Positions 1-9,848 of a stretch of 53,553 nucleotides of DNA are shown here, piece after piece. The notes beneath the pieces were generated by a model. The model saw only the letters and a program-made list of their open reading frames with translations. It was not told the origin of the DNA and did not search any database. Each line of letters begins with the position of its first letter. Position 1 is the first letter of the stretch. A program made the translations under genes and the position numbers. Origin of the DNA: Prevotella sp. CAG:1031 (GTDB taxonomy: Bacteria > Bacteroidota > Bacteroidia > Bacteroidales > Muribaculaceae); NCBI GenBank assembly GCA_000431215.1, contig HF985563.1, positions 61,013 to 114,565 on the forward strand, written 5' to 3'.

Positions 1-489
1 AAGCCGCTCGCCTGTGGCGTCGTCGTCAATTATATAGAACTGAAGATGGATATAGTGTTTTGCCCGGGAAATGTCGTCGAGCAGGGCGGCGAACATCTCG
101 GGGCCGGCCGTGAACACTTCGACGATGTTGCCGTCGGTATAGTTTGCGCCGACGAGCGACCGTCCGAGCTGTACGTGTTGCCGTCCTTCGGCCCCGAGAA
201 GCTGCTGGGAATCGGCGCTGCGGCCCGATTCGTGGCTGCGTTCGAGAAGCCGGCGGCGGTTTCGCCGCGAAATCATGTGTATGTCCTTGAGGCTGCGCCC
301 GAAGAATATGTATAGAATAATGCCGCCGATCGGAAACAGAAGCAACACGGTTACCCACGCCAGTGATTTCAGCGGATTGCGGTTCTCGCTGATAACGACG
401 CCGATAATGCTCAGGATCGTAACGAAATAAGCTATCGTCACAATCCAGTAGATCAGACTGTTGTTTATGTATTGTTCGAAGAACGACAT
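1..489 (-). CDS. cls: Cardiolipin synthase, N-terminal part (runs off the left edge)
   Basis: The reading frame starts at ATG 489 and stays open to base 1, giving 163 residues with no stop, so the gene continues beyond the window. Two hydrophobic segments lie near residues 12-35 and 40-64, the usual N-terminal membrane anchors of bacterial cardiolipin synthases, with the family-type phrase ENRNPLKSLAWV between them and FPIGGIILYIFFGR at the end of the second. From about residue 118 the text (NIVEVFTAGPEMFAALLDDI, then HYIHLQFYIIDDDATGERL) matches the start of the first phospholipase D-like domain. The catalytic HKD motifs would lie beyond the edge and cannot be checked. Role by family: condensing two phosphatidylglycerols to cardiolipin at the inner membrane. 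Confidence 0.85.
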   Translation of the reverse strand, partial: MSFFEQYINNSLIYWIVTIAYFVTILSIIGVVISENRNPLKSLAWVTVLLLFPIGGIILYIFFGRSLKDIHMISRRNRRRLLERSHESGRSADSQQLLGAEGRQHVQLGRSLVGANYTDGNIVEVFTAGPEMFAALLDDISRAKHYIHLQFYIIDDDATGERL

Positions 490-510
490 TTAACCGGAAA
501 GTCTATTTCG

Positions 511-518
511 CAAATATA
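511..518 (-). promoter_or_regulatory. Bacteroidetes -7 box for the cardiolipin synthase
   Basis: The minus strand reads TATATTTG here, an exact TAnnTTTG -7 element, 22 nt upstream of the cls ATG. No convincing TTG -33 element is visible at the expected distance. Confidence 0.5.
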
Positions 519-589
519 TGAAAATATTTCGGTCCGACACCATTTCCGCCGATAAAAAATATCTTTTAAAACTATAGGCCAAACTGACT

Positions 590-1537
590 TTATGTCAGAG
601 ATTCCGGAGAATCGAAGAGGTTGGCGATAAGCTGGACTGGCTTTGTCGGGAGCGAGGCGACCGCGGCGAACATAAGGCGATGGCGCAGTGCGACATGGCG
701 CAGACCCATTATGCGGCGGTTGACTTCGGGGAATGTCGATTTCCAGGCGGCCACATCGCGGTCGCGGTGGCGCAGCAGTTTCACCTTCGCCGCGAATTTA
801 AGATGATTCAGGAATTCGGCATACCGGTCGGCAATACCGTCGGCAATGAACCGCTGTTCGAGCAGGCGTGCGGTGGCGATATGGTCGTTCAGGAGACGCT
901 GTCGCGATGAGGTCGACAATGATTGGCCGTGGGGCTGAAGTATGTAGGTGTATGTCAGTGAATCGGTGAATTCCACTCTTGGATGTCGGGCCAAAAGCCG
1001 GGCGACGACTCCGAGATCATCCCAGCAGTCGATGCCCGGAAAACACTCCATATCGGGCTTCGACAACAGGCTGCGGCGGATTGCTTTCCCCCACAGGCTG
1101 AAAGAGTCGACGCATATCGGCTGGTCGTTCAGGTCGGCCGACTCGGGGCGCTTCAGTCGCCTGCGCTTTCCGCTTTTCAGGCTTTCGACGCGTCCCCATA
1201 GGATGTCGGCGCTGTCGGTCAGCAGGGGTATGACCGGGCTTATGGGCCCGAGAATGTCGTCAGCGTCGAGGCGAGTGACAAAAGTGCCGCGCGATGCTCT
1301 GATACCTTCATTCCAGGCTGCTGAGGCTCCGCTGTTTCTTTCAAGAGAAATTATTCGGAGCGTCAGCCTGTCGGTGAATGAAGCCGCTATGGAGGCAGTG
1401 GCGTCGGTGCTCCCGTCATCAATAACGACAACTTCTACCGAGTCCAGAGGCTCGATCGAGCCGAGTGCGCGCGAGAGAGTTGCCGACGCATTATATGCCG
1501 GTATTACAATACTGAGCAGCGGGATTTTAGAAGACAT
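590..1537 (-). CDS. Glycosyltransferase family 2 protein
   Basis: A 315-residue protein with a GT-A fold signature: SIVIPAYNA near residue 10, VVVIDDGSTDAT near 35-46 (nucleotide-binding Asp pair) and RLDADD near 90, the metal-binding DxD-type motif. The length and the absence of predicted membrane helices suggest a cytoplasmic or peripheral enzyme that transfers a sugar from an NDP-sugar to a glycan or lipid acceptor; the acceptor cannot be told. Its start overlaps the end of the upstream small outer-membrane gene by 11 nt, so the two are probably co-transcribed. Family assignment is firm, substrate unknown. Confidence 0.88.
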   Translation of the reverse strand: MSSKIPLLSIVIPAYNASATLSRALGSIEPLDSVEVVVIDDGSTDATASIAASFTDRLTLRIISLERNSGASAAWNEGIRASRGTFVTRLDADDILGPISPVIPLLTDSADILWGRVESLKSGKRRRLKRPESADLNDQPICVDSFSLWGKAIRRSLLSKPDMECFPGIDCWDDLGVVARLLARHPRVEFTDSLTYTYILQPHGQSLSTSSRQRLLNDHIATARLLEQRFIADGIADRYAEFLNHLKFAAKVKLLRHRDRDVAAWKSTFPEVNRRIMGLRHVALRHRLMFAAVASLPTKPVQLIANLFDSPESLT

Positions 1538-2018
1538 ATCCTATGCCGACGGTGAATACTCCCGAATTGAAGTCTTTCACCCAGTTGAATTTGCCCTCGG
1601 CAAAAATTTTCAGAGAGCTCGTGCAGTAGCACTCACATCCTCCGCCTATGTTGAGGCCGAGCCGCGTCCGGCGGCTGCTGACATCTTCTGTCTCGACGAT
1701 AGAATGGTCATACATCGACATAAGGTTCAGACCGACAAGAGGGTAGACATCAAAGCGGCCGCTGCCGACACCGATCGGGAATTGGCAGTTGAGATTCACG
1801 TGGAGTCCGTCGATGCCACGGTGGCGGAAAACGTAATCGGCGCTCGGAGCCAGCCTGAAATGGCTGGAAAAGCTGTATTGGAAGAAAACGCCGGCGACAG
1901 CGCCGTCGTTGGCGGTGTTGAATCCGCCGGCAAGACCGAGGGTTTTCTCACTGCGTTGAGTGGCTGATGCCGCTATGGCAATCAGTAGGGTCAGCGTTAA
2001 AGCAACTCGTCGAAGCAT
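1527..2018 (-). CDS. Small outer-membrane beta-barrel-like protein
   Basis: I place the start at ATG 2018 (163 residues, MLRRVALTLTLLIAIAASA), because the in-frame codon further upstream at 2045 lies inside the predicted -7 promoter box. An N-terminal signal peptide is followed by alternating hydrophobic/polar strands rich in Gly and aromatics, and the chain ends in VGIGYVF, a C-terminal aromatic typical of proteins assembled by the BAM machinery. The size fits an eight-stranded barrel. It overlaps the downstream glycosyltransferase start by 11 nt. Function is unknown. Confidence 0.7.
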   Translation of the reverse strand: MLRRVALTLTLLIAIAASATQRSEKTLGLAGGFNTANDGAVAGVFFQYSFSSHFRLAPSADYVFRHRGIDGLHVNLNCQFPIGVGSGRFDVYPLVGLNLMSMYDHSIVETEDVSSRRTRLGLNIGGGCECYCTSSLKIFAEGKFNWVKDFNSGVFTVGIGYVF

Positions 2019-2042
2019 AAGTGAATCGGATTTTAACAATGA

Positions 2043-2050
2043 CAAATTTA
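2043..2050 (-). promoter_or_regulatory. -7 box for the outer-membrane/glycosyltransferase pair
   Basis: The minus strand reads TAAATTTG, an exact TAnnTTTG match, 24 nt upstream of ATG 2018. Its position rules out the longer start at 2045. Confidence 0.6.
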
Positions 2051-2136
2051 CGAATTATTCATAATATAAACGCACCAGCCCGACGAAAGTTGCCGAATGG
2101 GCTTAAATGGCCATAAATAACAACCAATGTTCCAAG

Positions 2137-5016
2137 TCAGCCGCGCTTGTAGCCATCATTATTTCGGCGGAAGATCAGCCGGTAGGCTTCACGCACCCAG
2201 ACGACGTCCGACGATGCGGCTATTATTATGACAAGATCCAGTGTGCCTGACGGATTGAAACGCCAGTCGAGGGTATGTATCATCGGTGAGACGTTGAAAA
2301 ACTCATAGGCTATTTCATTTATAAATAGTTGGCCGACTACGATGACGGCAACTATGGTCCAGAATCCGCGGCTCATTTTCAGGGCGAATATGCTTTTTCC
2401 GGTTTCAAAGGCGCGCGAGTTGAACATATACCAGAAATGCGTCCATACGAAAATCGAAAACAGAAGGGTCATCTCGTAGGGGGTCTCTGTTGTGAGGGGG
2501 CCGACTGAAGCCGTCAGCATCCGGGGAATGGAGGTGACGTCGCTGTGACAGAAAAGCCAGTAGAAACCGAATGTGAGCGCGAAGAAGATGACCCCGACCG
2601 AGGTAAGCTCGGCTATCATCGGGCGTGTCAGAATCGAGGCGCAGCGGTCGCGGGGTTTGTCGAGCATGACCGAGCGTGAGGGGGGAAGCGAGGCAAGAGC
2701 CATAGCTCCGAAGGTGTCCATTATAATGTTCACCCAAAGCATCTGCGTGACTGTCAGCGGAGATTCGGCTCCGATAAACGAACCGCACAGAACCAGCAGA
2801 CAGGCGGCAACATTGACTGTAAGCTGGAACAGCAGAAAACGCTGAATGTTCTTGTAGAGCGAACGACCCCACATGACCGCACGGACTATCGACGAGAAAG
2901 AGTTGTCGATTATGGTTATGTCTGAGGCTTCTTTTGCAACCGAAGTGCCGTCGCCCATCGACAGGCCGACGTGGGCCTCTTTCAGGGCCGGAGCGTCGTT
3001 GGTGCCGTCGCCTGTGACCGCCACCACTTCGTTGTGGGCCTGAAGTGCCTCGACAAGCCGTTTCTTGTCGAGAGGACGTGCTCTGGCAATGATTTTCAGG
3101 TCTTCGACGCGTCGGCGAAGCTCGTCGTCGGTCATGGCGGCTATTTCGGGACCTGTAGCGATCTCGCTGCCGGTGTCGGTGGCGTCGTTCCATAGACCTA
3201 TCTGCCGGCCGATTTCTTTGGCAGTGCCGGGGGTGTCGCCGGTCACGATCTTGATCTTTACTCCGGCATTGAGAACCTCTCCGACTGCTTCGGGAACATC
3301 GGCTCGGACTGGATCGGAGATTGCGGCTATGCCGAGAAACACCAGACCGTCGGCCACGACGTGACCGTCGGCAATCGCCGTTTGTCCGGGCTCGAGGCGC
3401 TGCCACGCGAAACCGAGAGTGCGCATGGCCATATTCTGATATTCCGCGAGGCGCGTGTCGAGTTCCTGTCTGGTGAGGCCTGAGGTGTCGGCGCATAGAC
3501 CGAAAACTATCTCGGGCGCGCCTTTTACGTAGAGTATGCGTCCTCCCGTGGCCGATTCAACGACTGTGGCCATATATTTGCGCTCTGTTGTGAACGGAAG
3601 CTCTTCGACCCGTTTTGCTCCGAGCCGCTGTTTCTCGTAGTCCACGCCGCGTGAGGCGAGCCACAGCAGCAACGCTCCTTCGGTCGGGTTGCCCAATACC
3701 TGCGGAGTGTCGCCCGACGTGTCGAGCCGGGCTGTAGAGTTGACGGCTATTCCTTCGCTGATTATATCATTGTCGGGATTGCCGAAAAAGTCGGTCTTGA
3801 AGACTTGCATCCTGTTCTGGGTCAGAGTGCCGGTCTTGTCGGTGCAGATAACCGTAGTGGCACCCATTGTCTCGCAGGCATGCATCTTTCTGACGAGATT
3901 GTTGGCTTTCAGCATACTGCTCATGGAATATGCCAGCGAAAGTGTCACTGCCATAGGGAGCCCTTCGGGTACGGCTACGACGATGAGAGTCACGGCGACC
4001 ATAAGTGTCTTCAGCGTATGGGCCAGAAGATGAGACCAGTCGGTGGTTCCGGCTTCGGAGTTTATCATGGCGTAGGCCGCGCAGACCGATGCTATGAACA
4101 GTGCGAAAAACAGGGCAATGACCGCTATGTTGATTTTTCGGGATGCTTTCTTTGAACGGGCAATGACGAACCAGAAGAAGAACCCTACGGGCGCAGCGGG
4201 AAGCCATGCAGCCGGTTCTCCCCATCCTAAAAATCCGATTATCTGAACAACGATTATAAGGGCGGCAAACACATAGCTGCCGTTTGTTATCCATACGGCC
4301 AGACGCCCGAGCTGTTCGTTGAGCGGAGTCTTGACCGAGTCGTCGATTTGCGCCTCTTTGTAGACCTTTCCCATTTCCGTGGCGTCGCCGACAGAGGTCA
4401 CGCGGGCGATGCAGTGCCCCTCCATTATCTTTGTTCCGCGTAGAATATGGTTTGAAGGGTAGGTGGCCTCTTTGTCGAAATGGGCTTCGTCGACAGTTTT
4501 GGCGGCAAGCGGCTCGCCGGTGAGTGTCGACTCGTCGACACTCAGTGTGACGGCATCGACGAGTTCGGCATCGGCCGGTATCTCGTCGCCTGTGTTGAGC
4601 ATTATTATGTCACCCACAACGATGTCACGGCGCGGAATCGACGTGACGTTGCCATTGCGGAGAACTTCGACGGGCTCGTCGTCGTTGACGCGGTTGAGAA
4701 TCCTGAATGCTTTATTGGCCCGTGATTCGAATATGAAGGCCAGGCCGGTTGCGAGCAAAATGGCTATGAAAATGCCTATTGGCTCGAAAAATACTTTCGA
4801 GCTGTTCCCTAAGCCGAAATATTCATAAATAGAGATGCCGATTGACAGTACTCCTGCAATCAGCAGGACGATTATCAGCGGGTCGGAGAATTTTTTCAGG
4901 AACTCTTTCCACCATGGAGTGCGTTTTGCCGGAGTGAGCACATTGGAGCCATGGCTTCGCCGGCTGGCGAGCACCTCGTTGTCGGTCAGTCCGTTGATTC
5001 TGGGCGTTTGTGACAT
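2137..5016 (-). CDS. Calcium-translocating P-type ATPase (PMCA/SERCA-like, P2 type)
   Basis: A 959-residue ion pump of normal length. Domains in order: N-terminal cation-ATPase segment; helices M1-M2 (about 40-90); actuator domain with TGE ending at Glu168; M3-M4 with PEGLPMAVTLSLAYSM; phosphorylation site ICTDKTGTLTQ with Asp393; nucleotide-binding domain; hinge TGDGTNDAPALKEAHVG; M5-M6 with LWVNIIMDTFGAMALA, carrying the Asn/Asp ligands typical of Ca2+ pumps; and C-terminal helices with charged ends. By family it exports Ca2+ (possibly Mn2+) from the cytoplasm using ATP. All catalytic motifs are intact. It appears to be a single-gene unit with its own promoter. Confidence 0.93.
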   Translation of the reverse strand: MSQTPRINGLTDNEVLASRRSHGSNVLTPAKRTPWWKEFLKKFSDPLIIVLLIAGVLSIGISIYEYFGLGNSSKVFFEPIGIFIAILLATGLAFIFESRANKAFRILNRVNDDEPVEVLRNGNVTSIPRRDIVVGDIIMLNTGDEIPADAELVDAVTLSVDESTLTGEPLAAKTVDEAHFDKEATYPSNHILRGTKIMEGHCIARVTSVGDATEMGKVYKEAQIDDSVKTPLNEQLGRLAVWITNGSYVFAALIIVVQIIGFLGWGEPAAWLPAAPVGFFFWFVIARSKKASRKINIAVIALFFALFIASVCAAYAMINSEAGTTDWSHLLAHTLKTLMVAVTLIVVAVPEGLPMAVTLSLAYSMSSMLKANNLVRKMHACETMGATTVICTDKTGTLTQNRMQVFKTDFFGNPDNDIISEGIAVNSTARLDTSGDTPQVLGNPTEGALLLWLASRGVDYEKQRLGAKRVEELPFTTERKYMATVVESATGGRILYVKGAPEIVFGLCADTSGLTRQELDTRLAEYQNMAMRTLGFAWQRLEPGQTAIADGHVVADGLVFLGIAAISDPVRADVPEAVGEVLNAGVKIKIVTGDTPGTAKEIGRQIGLWNDATDTGSEIATGPEIAAMTDDELRRRVEDLKIIARARPLDKKRLVEALQAHNEVVAVTGDGTNDAPALKEAHVGLSMGDGTSVAKEASDITIIDNSFSSIVRAVMWGRSLYKNIQRFLLFQLTVNVAACLLVLCGSFIGAESPLTVTQMLWVNIIMDTFGAMALASLPPSRSVMLDKPRDRCASILTRPMIAELTSVGVIFFALTFGFYWLFCHSDVTSIPRMLTASVGPLTTETPYEMTLLFSIFVWTHFWYMFNSRAFETGKSIFALKMSRGFWTIVAVIVVGQLFINEIAYEFFNVSPMIHTLDWRFNPSGTLDLVIIIAASSDVVWVREAYRLIFRRNNDGYKRG

Positions 5017-5067
5017 TGGTTATAAGCGAGAGAGCTGTAAATGGTTAGTTTCGCAGAATGGGGGGCA

Positions 5068-5075
5068 CAAAGTTA
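5068..5075 (-). promoter_or_regulatory. -7 box for the Ca2+ ATPase
   Basis: The minus strand reads TAACTTTG (exact TAnnTTTG), 52 nt upstream of the ATPase ATG at 5016. A -33 element is not clear. Confidence 0.55.
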
Positions 5076-5139
5076 GATATTAAATACCGAACCGTAAGAA
5101 TATAACATATTGAAAATTTATTAAGTTTTTCAGTCGCGG

Positions 5140-8100
5140 TCAGCAGAGCAGACGCAGAGAGGCCGCACGACCCGTGGAACGTTCCACGATTATCTGGGTG
5201 GCTATTTTCTCGCGCAGCGAAGCTATATGGCTTATTATGCCGATACGGCGTCCGACATGGTGGTGGAGACTTTTCAGCGTAGCGACAGCACGGTCGAGCG
5301 GTTCTCCGCTTAGCGAGCCGAAGCCTTCGTCGATAAAGAGTGTGTCGCAGCCGCGCATTTCGCCGATGTCACTCAGCGCCAGCGCCAGTGCGAGCGACAC
5401 GAGGAATGTCTCGCCTCCCGAGATTGTGTTGGCTGTCCGTCTGGCGTAGTCCTGATAGCTGTCGGTCACCATTATAGTGAATGTTCCCGGATAAACCTCA
5501 AGCTCATATCGGTCGTTAAGTCGTTTGAGATAGCTGTTAGCGCCGTTTATGAGGCATTCGAGCAGATGACTCTGGGCCACTCGGCGAAATTTCTTGCCTT
5601 CGGCGTCGCCGAGATAGCGGCAAAGCTGTTCCCAGCGGCTGTAGTCTGCGTCGGCGGCTGCCAGCTCTTCATCGGCGCGTAGAAGTTCGGCAGAATACCG
5701 CGCGGCGTTGTCGAACACTGCTTTTATCCGGGCGCGTTCTTCTAAGGCTTCTCTTTCAGCTTTTTCGGCTTCAGCAATCAGGGGGTGCAGATCGGCAGCA
5801 AGCCATCCGTTGCCGGTCGCGTTGTCGGCAGTCTCGTCGATGAGATCGGCCGGTCGTGTTTTCGCGTGTTCTTGCGACTCGCGTTTTACTGCTGAAAGCT
5901 CTGTTTCGCTTGCAATGAGAAGCCGCTGTATATTGTCGACAGTGTCGCGCCAGCCTTTCACCGTGCTTTCGGGAAGGGTCATGAGGTGTTCGACTTCGGC
6001 TCGGTCGATTGTCGGATTTGTGGCGAAGAAGTCGTCGAGAAGCGTTTTCTGCCGGCTGAGATCGGTGTTTTGTGCGTTTATAGATGCTACAGCCGAAGTG
6101 ACAGCGTTAGACAGACTGTAGAAATCTTTCTCGACGTTTCGGGAATCACCGTTCACCTGAGCGGTTGCCGCATGCTCATCTTCGGGTATACCGAGTTTGC
6201 CGGATATTTCGTCGCGCAGGTGCCGGCTGCGGTCAATTATGCCGGTCAGTGTCTCGAGTTGTTTCGAAAGGCCCGTTGATTGTTCGATAAGAGAAGTAAG
6301 CTCTCTTGCGGCGGCTGTGATGTCGGCGGCATATTCGGCGGGTTCACGGCGGAAGTCCCGGCTACTTACAGCCGAACCGTCGAGAACGGCCGACAACTCG
6401 TCGAGAGTCGACGCGATATTGACATTGTTGGTCTCTATTGTCGCGGAGATTGCGCTCCTGCGTTCGAGAGCGCCGGAGAGAATCTGTCGTACTTTCTCAC
6501 AGGATTTGCGCGCGCTGTCGAGACGGCGCTGAATGTTGTCAACCGATGCGCGAAGTTCACCGACGGTTTTTTCCAGAGTTTCAGCGGCTGCTATCTGTGA
6601 TGACAGTTCGCCGATCCTGTCCGCTACAGTCGCAGTGTGGTGCGAGATCGTATCGGCAAGGTTGCTGTCTACGGTTATTCCGAGTTCATGGCTCTTTACG
6701 CTCAGATCATCGGACAGTCTCTTTTTTTCTTCGTTCAGGCGCCCGAGCTCATTGTCGGTTTTCTCTTTATCGACAGCAAGCGCCTTTATCGTACTTTCGA
6801 TCTCAGCCTGATGTCTGAGAGCGGTTTCATATTCTGACTGGTGCCGTTCAAATTCCAGACGCGCTTTGTCGGCGAGCTCGCGCAGTATTTCGCCGGCTGT
6901 CAGCTCATGGTCGATCAGTGAGCCGCAGACGGGACAACTGTCACCGACGCGGAGGTTCGCTCTGAGATGTTCGGCGGCATCTCCGGCCGCTCTGGCGGCG
7001 TCGTCTGACGATTTCTTATAGGCGTCGCGGGCCGCGCGCGCTGCAATCAGCGTTTTCCCGGTTTCGGCGAGAGCTTTCTGCGAAGTCGCAGTGCGTGCGG
7101 CTATATCGTCCATTACGCGACCGCAGGCGGCTAAATTCTCGTTAGAGCGCTTGACGGCATCCACTATAGCCGAGAGGCGGTCGAGCTTGCGGCTGCTTTC
7201 TGAAAGCGCATCTTTTTCTTTGCGCATATCGGACAGTTTCGTTTCAGCAAGTTTTTCCGACGTTTCTTCGAGCCTTTTGCGGATATTGCCGAGAGTTGAG
7301 GAACATTCTTTTTCGACAGCTTCGGCATGTTGCAGGCGAGGACGTATGACATTGGCAATCTCTTCGTCGGCAGTCTTCAGATTACGCTCGCTTGCAGCCA
7401 CTGCGGAACGCAGATCGGCGACACTGTTCAGCTTCCCGGCGAGCATCGGCGCATTGTCGAGAATGCTTCTAATAGGCCTTCGGGACTCAATGGCCGCGTC
7501 AATTGCGTCGCGTGTTCTGGCGGTTTTGGTCAGTTCGTTTTCGAGAGCGGCAAGCCGACAGGTCAGATCCCTGAAATTGTGGCGGCAGGAAATAAGTCTG
7601 ACCTGTTCGGTTTCGAGGCGCTTCTGCGCTTCGCGAAGAAAGGATAGGGCAGACCGTGCTTTCGCGCTGGCGTCGAAAAGCCTTATGCCTTTTATTGCGT
7701 CAGCGTATTTTTCTGACCGGGCTTGCTTTTCGGCGTCGTTCCTGATGTTTATGGCTTTTTCGAGTTTCTGGGCAATCTCGTTGCGTCTGGTTTCCCATGA
7801 GGCTGCCTCGGTGAGCCGTTTTTTCAGATTCTCGGCTTCGGATTTCCGTCGGGCGAGCTCAGCATCCTCAGCTTCGAGTTCGGCGCGCCTTTCGCCTGAT
7901 AGCGCCTGTGCGACAAGCGCGTCGCGCCGTTCTTTCGCAGCCTGTCGGATTCGGTCTTTAGCCGATGTAATAGCAAAAATCTTTTTACCCGCCTTCTCAA
8001 ACTTGTCGAGCCCCGTGATTTTTTGCAGCAGAGCCGCCTTCTCGTCGACATCACTCTTAAGAAACGCGGCGAATTCGCCCTGAGATAGCATGGTCGTGCG

Positions 8101-8595
8101 GCAGAACTGGCCGAAATCAAGACCTGTCAGACGGGCTACCGCAGTGTTTATTTCTCTGATCTGTGTCATTGTCTCGCGAGTGCGCAGATTTGTCAGAGTC
8201 CATTCGCGTTTGAGCTTCGTGCCCGGTTCTTCATCTTTTTTGCGGCGTCGTTCCCTGATGCGTCTGACCGTCCATAGAGCTTCCCAGTTGTCGCCGTCGG
8301 CTTCGAAAATCAGCCTGACGAGCCCCTGGTTGGTGTTTAGCCGCAACAGGCGCATCGGATTCCCGTAGGTGATGTTGTCGGGCATGTTCTCTTTGTCGCC
8401 GCGGCCGCCGGCATTCATTCTCGGAGTATTGTCGTAGAGCGCGAGGCAAATGGCGTCGAGCAGTGTCGATTTGCCCGAGCCTGTCTCGCCGTTGATCAGA
8501 AAAATGTCGGCGTTTCCAAGAGGGCCATTGTCGAAATCGACCGAGGCTTTCTCGAACGACGCTATATTCTCGATGTCGAGTGTTTTCAGTTTCAT
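5140..8595 (-). CDS. sbcC: Exonuclease subunit SbcC (Rad50-like ATPase)
   Basis: An 1151-residue SMC/Rad50-type ATPase. Walker A is NGETGSGKST at residues 35-44. Long Glu/Lys/Arg-rich coiled-coil arms run from about 200 to 1000, broken in the middle by the zinc-hook CPVC at 554-557. The ABC signature TISGGE contains Ser1059, and Walker B is TLFIDE with Asp1089-Glu1090. By family it forms a complex with SbcD that processes hairpins, palindromes and blocked DNA ends. It starts 8 nt after the sbcD stop, so the pair is an operon. No lesion is seen. A nuclease that attacks long palindromes is relevant to the perfect inverted repeats elsewhere in this window. Confidence 0.95.
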   Translation of the reverse strand: MKLKTLDIENIASFEKASVDFDNGPLGNADIFLINGETGSGKSTLLDAICLALYDNTPRMNAGGRGDKENMPDNITYGNPMRLLRLNTNQGLVRLIFEADGDNWEALWTVRRIRERRRKKDEEPGTKLKREWTLTNLRTRETMTQIREINTAVARLTGLDFGQFCRTTMLSQGEFAAFLKSDVDEKAALLQKITGLDKFEKAGKKIFAITSAKDRIRQAAKERRDALVAQALSGERRAELEAEDAELARRKSEAENLKKRLTEAASWETRRNEIAQKLEKAINIRNDAEKQARSEKYADAIKGIRLFDASAKARSALSFLREAQKRLETEQVRLISCRHNFRDLTCRLAALENELTKTARTRDAIDAAIESRRPIRSILDNAPMLAGKLNSVADLRSAVAASERNLKTADEEIANVIRPRLQHAEAVEKECSSTLGNIRKRLEETSEKLAETKLSDMRKEKDALSESSRKLDRLSAIVDAVKRSNENLAACGRVMDDIAARTATSQKALAETGKTLIAARAARDAYKKSSDDAARAAGDAAEHLRANLRVGDSCPVCGSLIDHELTAGEILRELADKARLEFERHQSEYETALRHQAEIESTIKALAVDKEKTDNELGRLNEEKKRLSDDLSVKSHELGITVDSNLADTISHHTATVADRIGELSSQIAAAETLEKTVGELRASVDNIQRRLDSARKSCEKVRQILSGALERRSAISATIETNNVNIASTLDELSAVLDGSAVSSRDFRREPAEYAADITAAARELTSLIEQSTGLSKQLETLTGIIDRSRHLRDEISGKLGIPEDEHAATAQVNGDSRNVEKDFYSLSNAVTSAVASINAQNTDLSRQKTLLDDFFATNPTIDRAEVEHLMTLPESTVKGWRDTVDNIQRLLIASETELSAVKRESQEHAKTRPADLIDETADNATGNGWLAADLHPLIAEAEKAEREALEERARIKAVFDNAARYSAELLRADEELAAADADYSRWEQLCRYLGDAEGKKFRRVAQSHLLECLINGANSYLKRLNDRYELEVYPGTFTIMVTDSYQDYARRTANTISGGETFLVSLALALALSDIGEMRGCDTLFIDEGFGSLSGEPLDRAVATLKSLHHHVGRRIGIISHIASLREKIATQIIVERSTGRAASLRLLC

Positions 8596-8603
8596 TTTGA
8601 TTG

Positions 8604-9818
8604 TCAGGATTTGAGATTATCGTCAGCCTTGACAGCGGCTACGGCTTCTGCGAGCAGTCCGGCGAGCTCGTCGCTCCATTCGAGTCCTTTGCGACGAAAT
8701 AGGCCGGCCGCTATTTCTTCCTCAGTCGTATCGCGCATCTCCGACACTGTCAGCGCCGTATGGAGCGCGGCTGCGTCGTCCCGACGGCTGCGGAGAAGAT
8801 TGGTGGTGCAGTATTCCAGCCCGAGGTCGCCACAGAGGGCCGAGAGGTGCGCTATAGTCTCGCGGCGCGGAAATATCGTCCCTTCGGGCAGGCGGAGGTT
8901 CAGCCTTATAAAAGTTCCGTCCGGCAAATCAGACGCGGCATCGGTCAGTGCGGCCGTGAGCTCTTCCTCATCCATCCCGTCCGGGCCCCCTATCGTGACA
9001 AGCTTGCGTCGGGGCTTCAGCGTTACAGTCGTGACTGTCGGAATGATTCCGGCAGCGGGCAGCTCTACGATAGTGACGGAATGGGGATAGCTCTCGTCAA
9101 AACTGATAGGTAAGGGGGTGCCGCAATAGCGGGCAATGGCGTTGCCTGTGTTCCATTGTTGTGGACAATGTATATGGCCGAGTGCCAGATAGTCGTAGCC
9201 GTGTCCCAGACTGTCGATCTCGACGTTTTCACAGCCGCCGACAAACCGCTCGTCTGCATCGGAATGGCCCGTGGTGACAGAGCGTGAGACGGGCAGGTGG
9301 GCCATCATGACAGTCGGCAGCGTGGGGCTTATCTCGCGCGAGACTATATCGGTCAGCCCGTCGAACAGTCCCTCGGGCATATTGCGCCGGTTTATGTAAG
9401 GCACAGCAATCACCGTCCCCTTTTCGCCTACGCGTATAATAAACCTGTCGGCAATCTCGGCTATATCGGTGTCGGCAGTGATTCCGGCCGATCCGATAGT
9501 GTGGATTCCCAGACGGCTGTAGACGGCCGAATGGGTTGTGTGGCGTGATGGTGAATCATGATTCCCGCTGGTGAGGATTATCTTCATACCGGGTTTCCCG
9601 GCGTCGGCGAGTTCCATCAGAGCACTGTCGAGAAGACGTTCGGCGGCAGCCGACGGGCTGGAGTTATCGAAAATGTCGCCGCTGACAAGCATGGCGTCGG
9701 GCTGCTCGCTGGCAACCGTTTCGGTGAGCTGTCGCAACATTTCGCGGTGATCGTCGAGTCGGTCGTGGCCGTAGAGGGTAGCGCCGAGATGCCAGTCGGA
9801 GGTGTGGATAATTTTCAT
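8604..9818 (-). CDS. sbcD: Exonuclease subunit SbcD (Mre11-like nuclease)
   Basis: A 404-residue calcineurin-like phosphoesterase. Metal-binding motifs are intact: SDWHLG (Asp8, His10), SGDIFD (Asp48) and SGNHDS (Asn86, His87), with later histidines in MAHLPVS and LGHIHCPQQ. By family it is the manganese-dependent nuclease of the SbcCD complex, giving 3'-5' exonuclease and hairpin-opening activity. The start lies 23 nt downstream of a good -7 box and the gene is the first of an sbcD-sbcC operon. A divergently transcribed epimerase gene shares the upstream region. Confidence 0.95.
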   Translation of the reverse strand: MKIIHTSDWHLGATLYGHDRLDDHREMLRQLTETVASEQPDAMLVSGDIFDNSSPSAAAERLLDSALMELADAGKPGMKIILTSGNHDSPSRHTTHSAVYSRLGIHTIGSAGITADTDIAEIADRFIIRVGEKGTVIAVPYINRRNMPEGLFDGLTDIVSREISPTLPTVMMAHLPVSRSVTTGHSDADERFVGGCENVEIDSLGHGYDYLALGHIHCPQQWNTGNAIARYCGTPLPISFDESYPHSVTIVELPAAGIIPTVTTVTLKPRRKLVTIGGPDGMDEEELTAALTDAASDLPDGTFIRLNLRLPEGTIFPRRETIAHLSALCGDLGLEYCTTNLLRSRRDDAAALHTALTVSEMRDTTEEEIAAGLFRRKGLEWSDELAGLLAEAVAAVKADDNLKS

Positions 9819-9840
9819 TGACAGGTTTGTTTCTTGACCA

Positions 9841-9848
9841 CAAATTTA
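9841..9848 (-). promoter_or_regulatory. -7 box for sbcDC
   Basis: The minus strand reads TAAATTTG (exact TAnnTTTG), 23 nt upstream of the sbcD ATG. It lies back to back with the epimerase promoter, so both promoters share roughly 35 bp. Confidence 0.55.

Noticed and set aside
948..1967. Long open frame on the plus strand over the glycosyltransferase and barrel genes
   Set aside because: Antisense to genes with clear motifs, no recognisable family, no promoter; its length follows from the GC-rich codon use of the opposite strand.
7091..8083. 330-codon plus-strand frame inside sbcC
   Set aside because: It is the reverse of the Glu/Lys/Arg-rich coiled coil, giving a Ser/Arg-rich nonsense protein.
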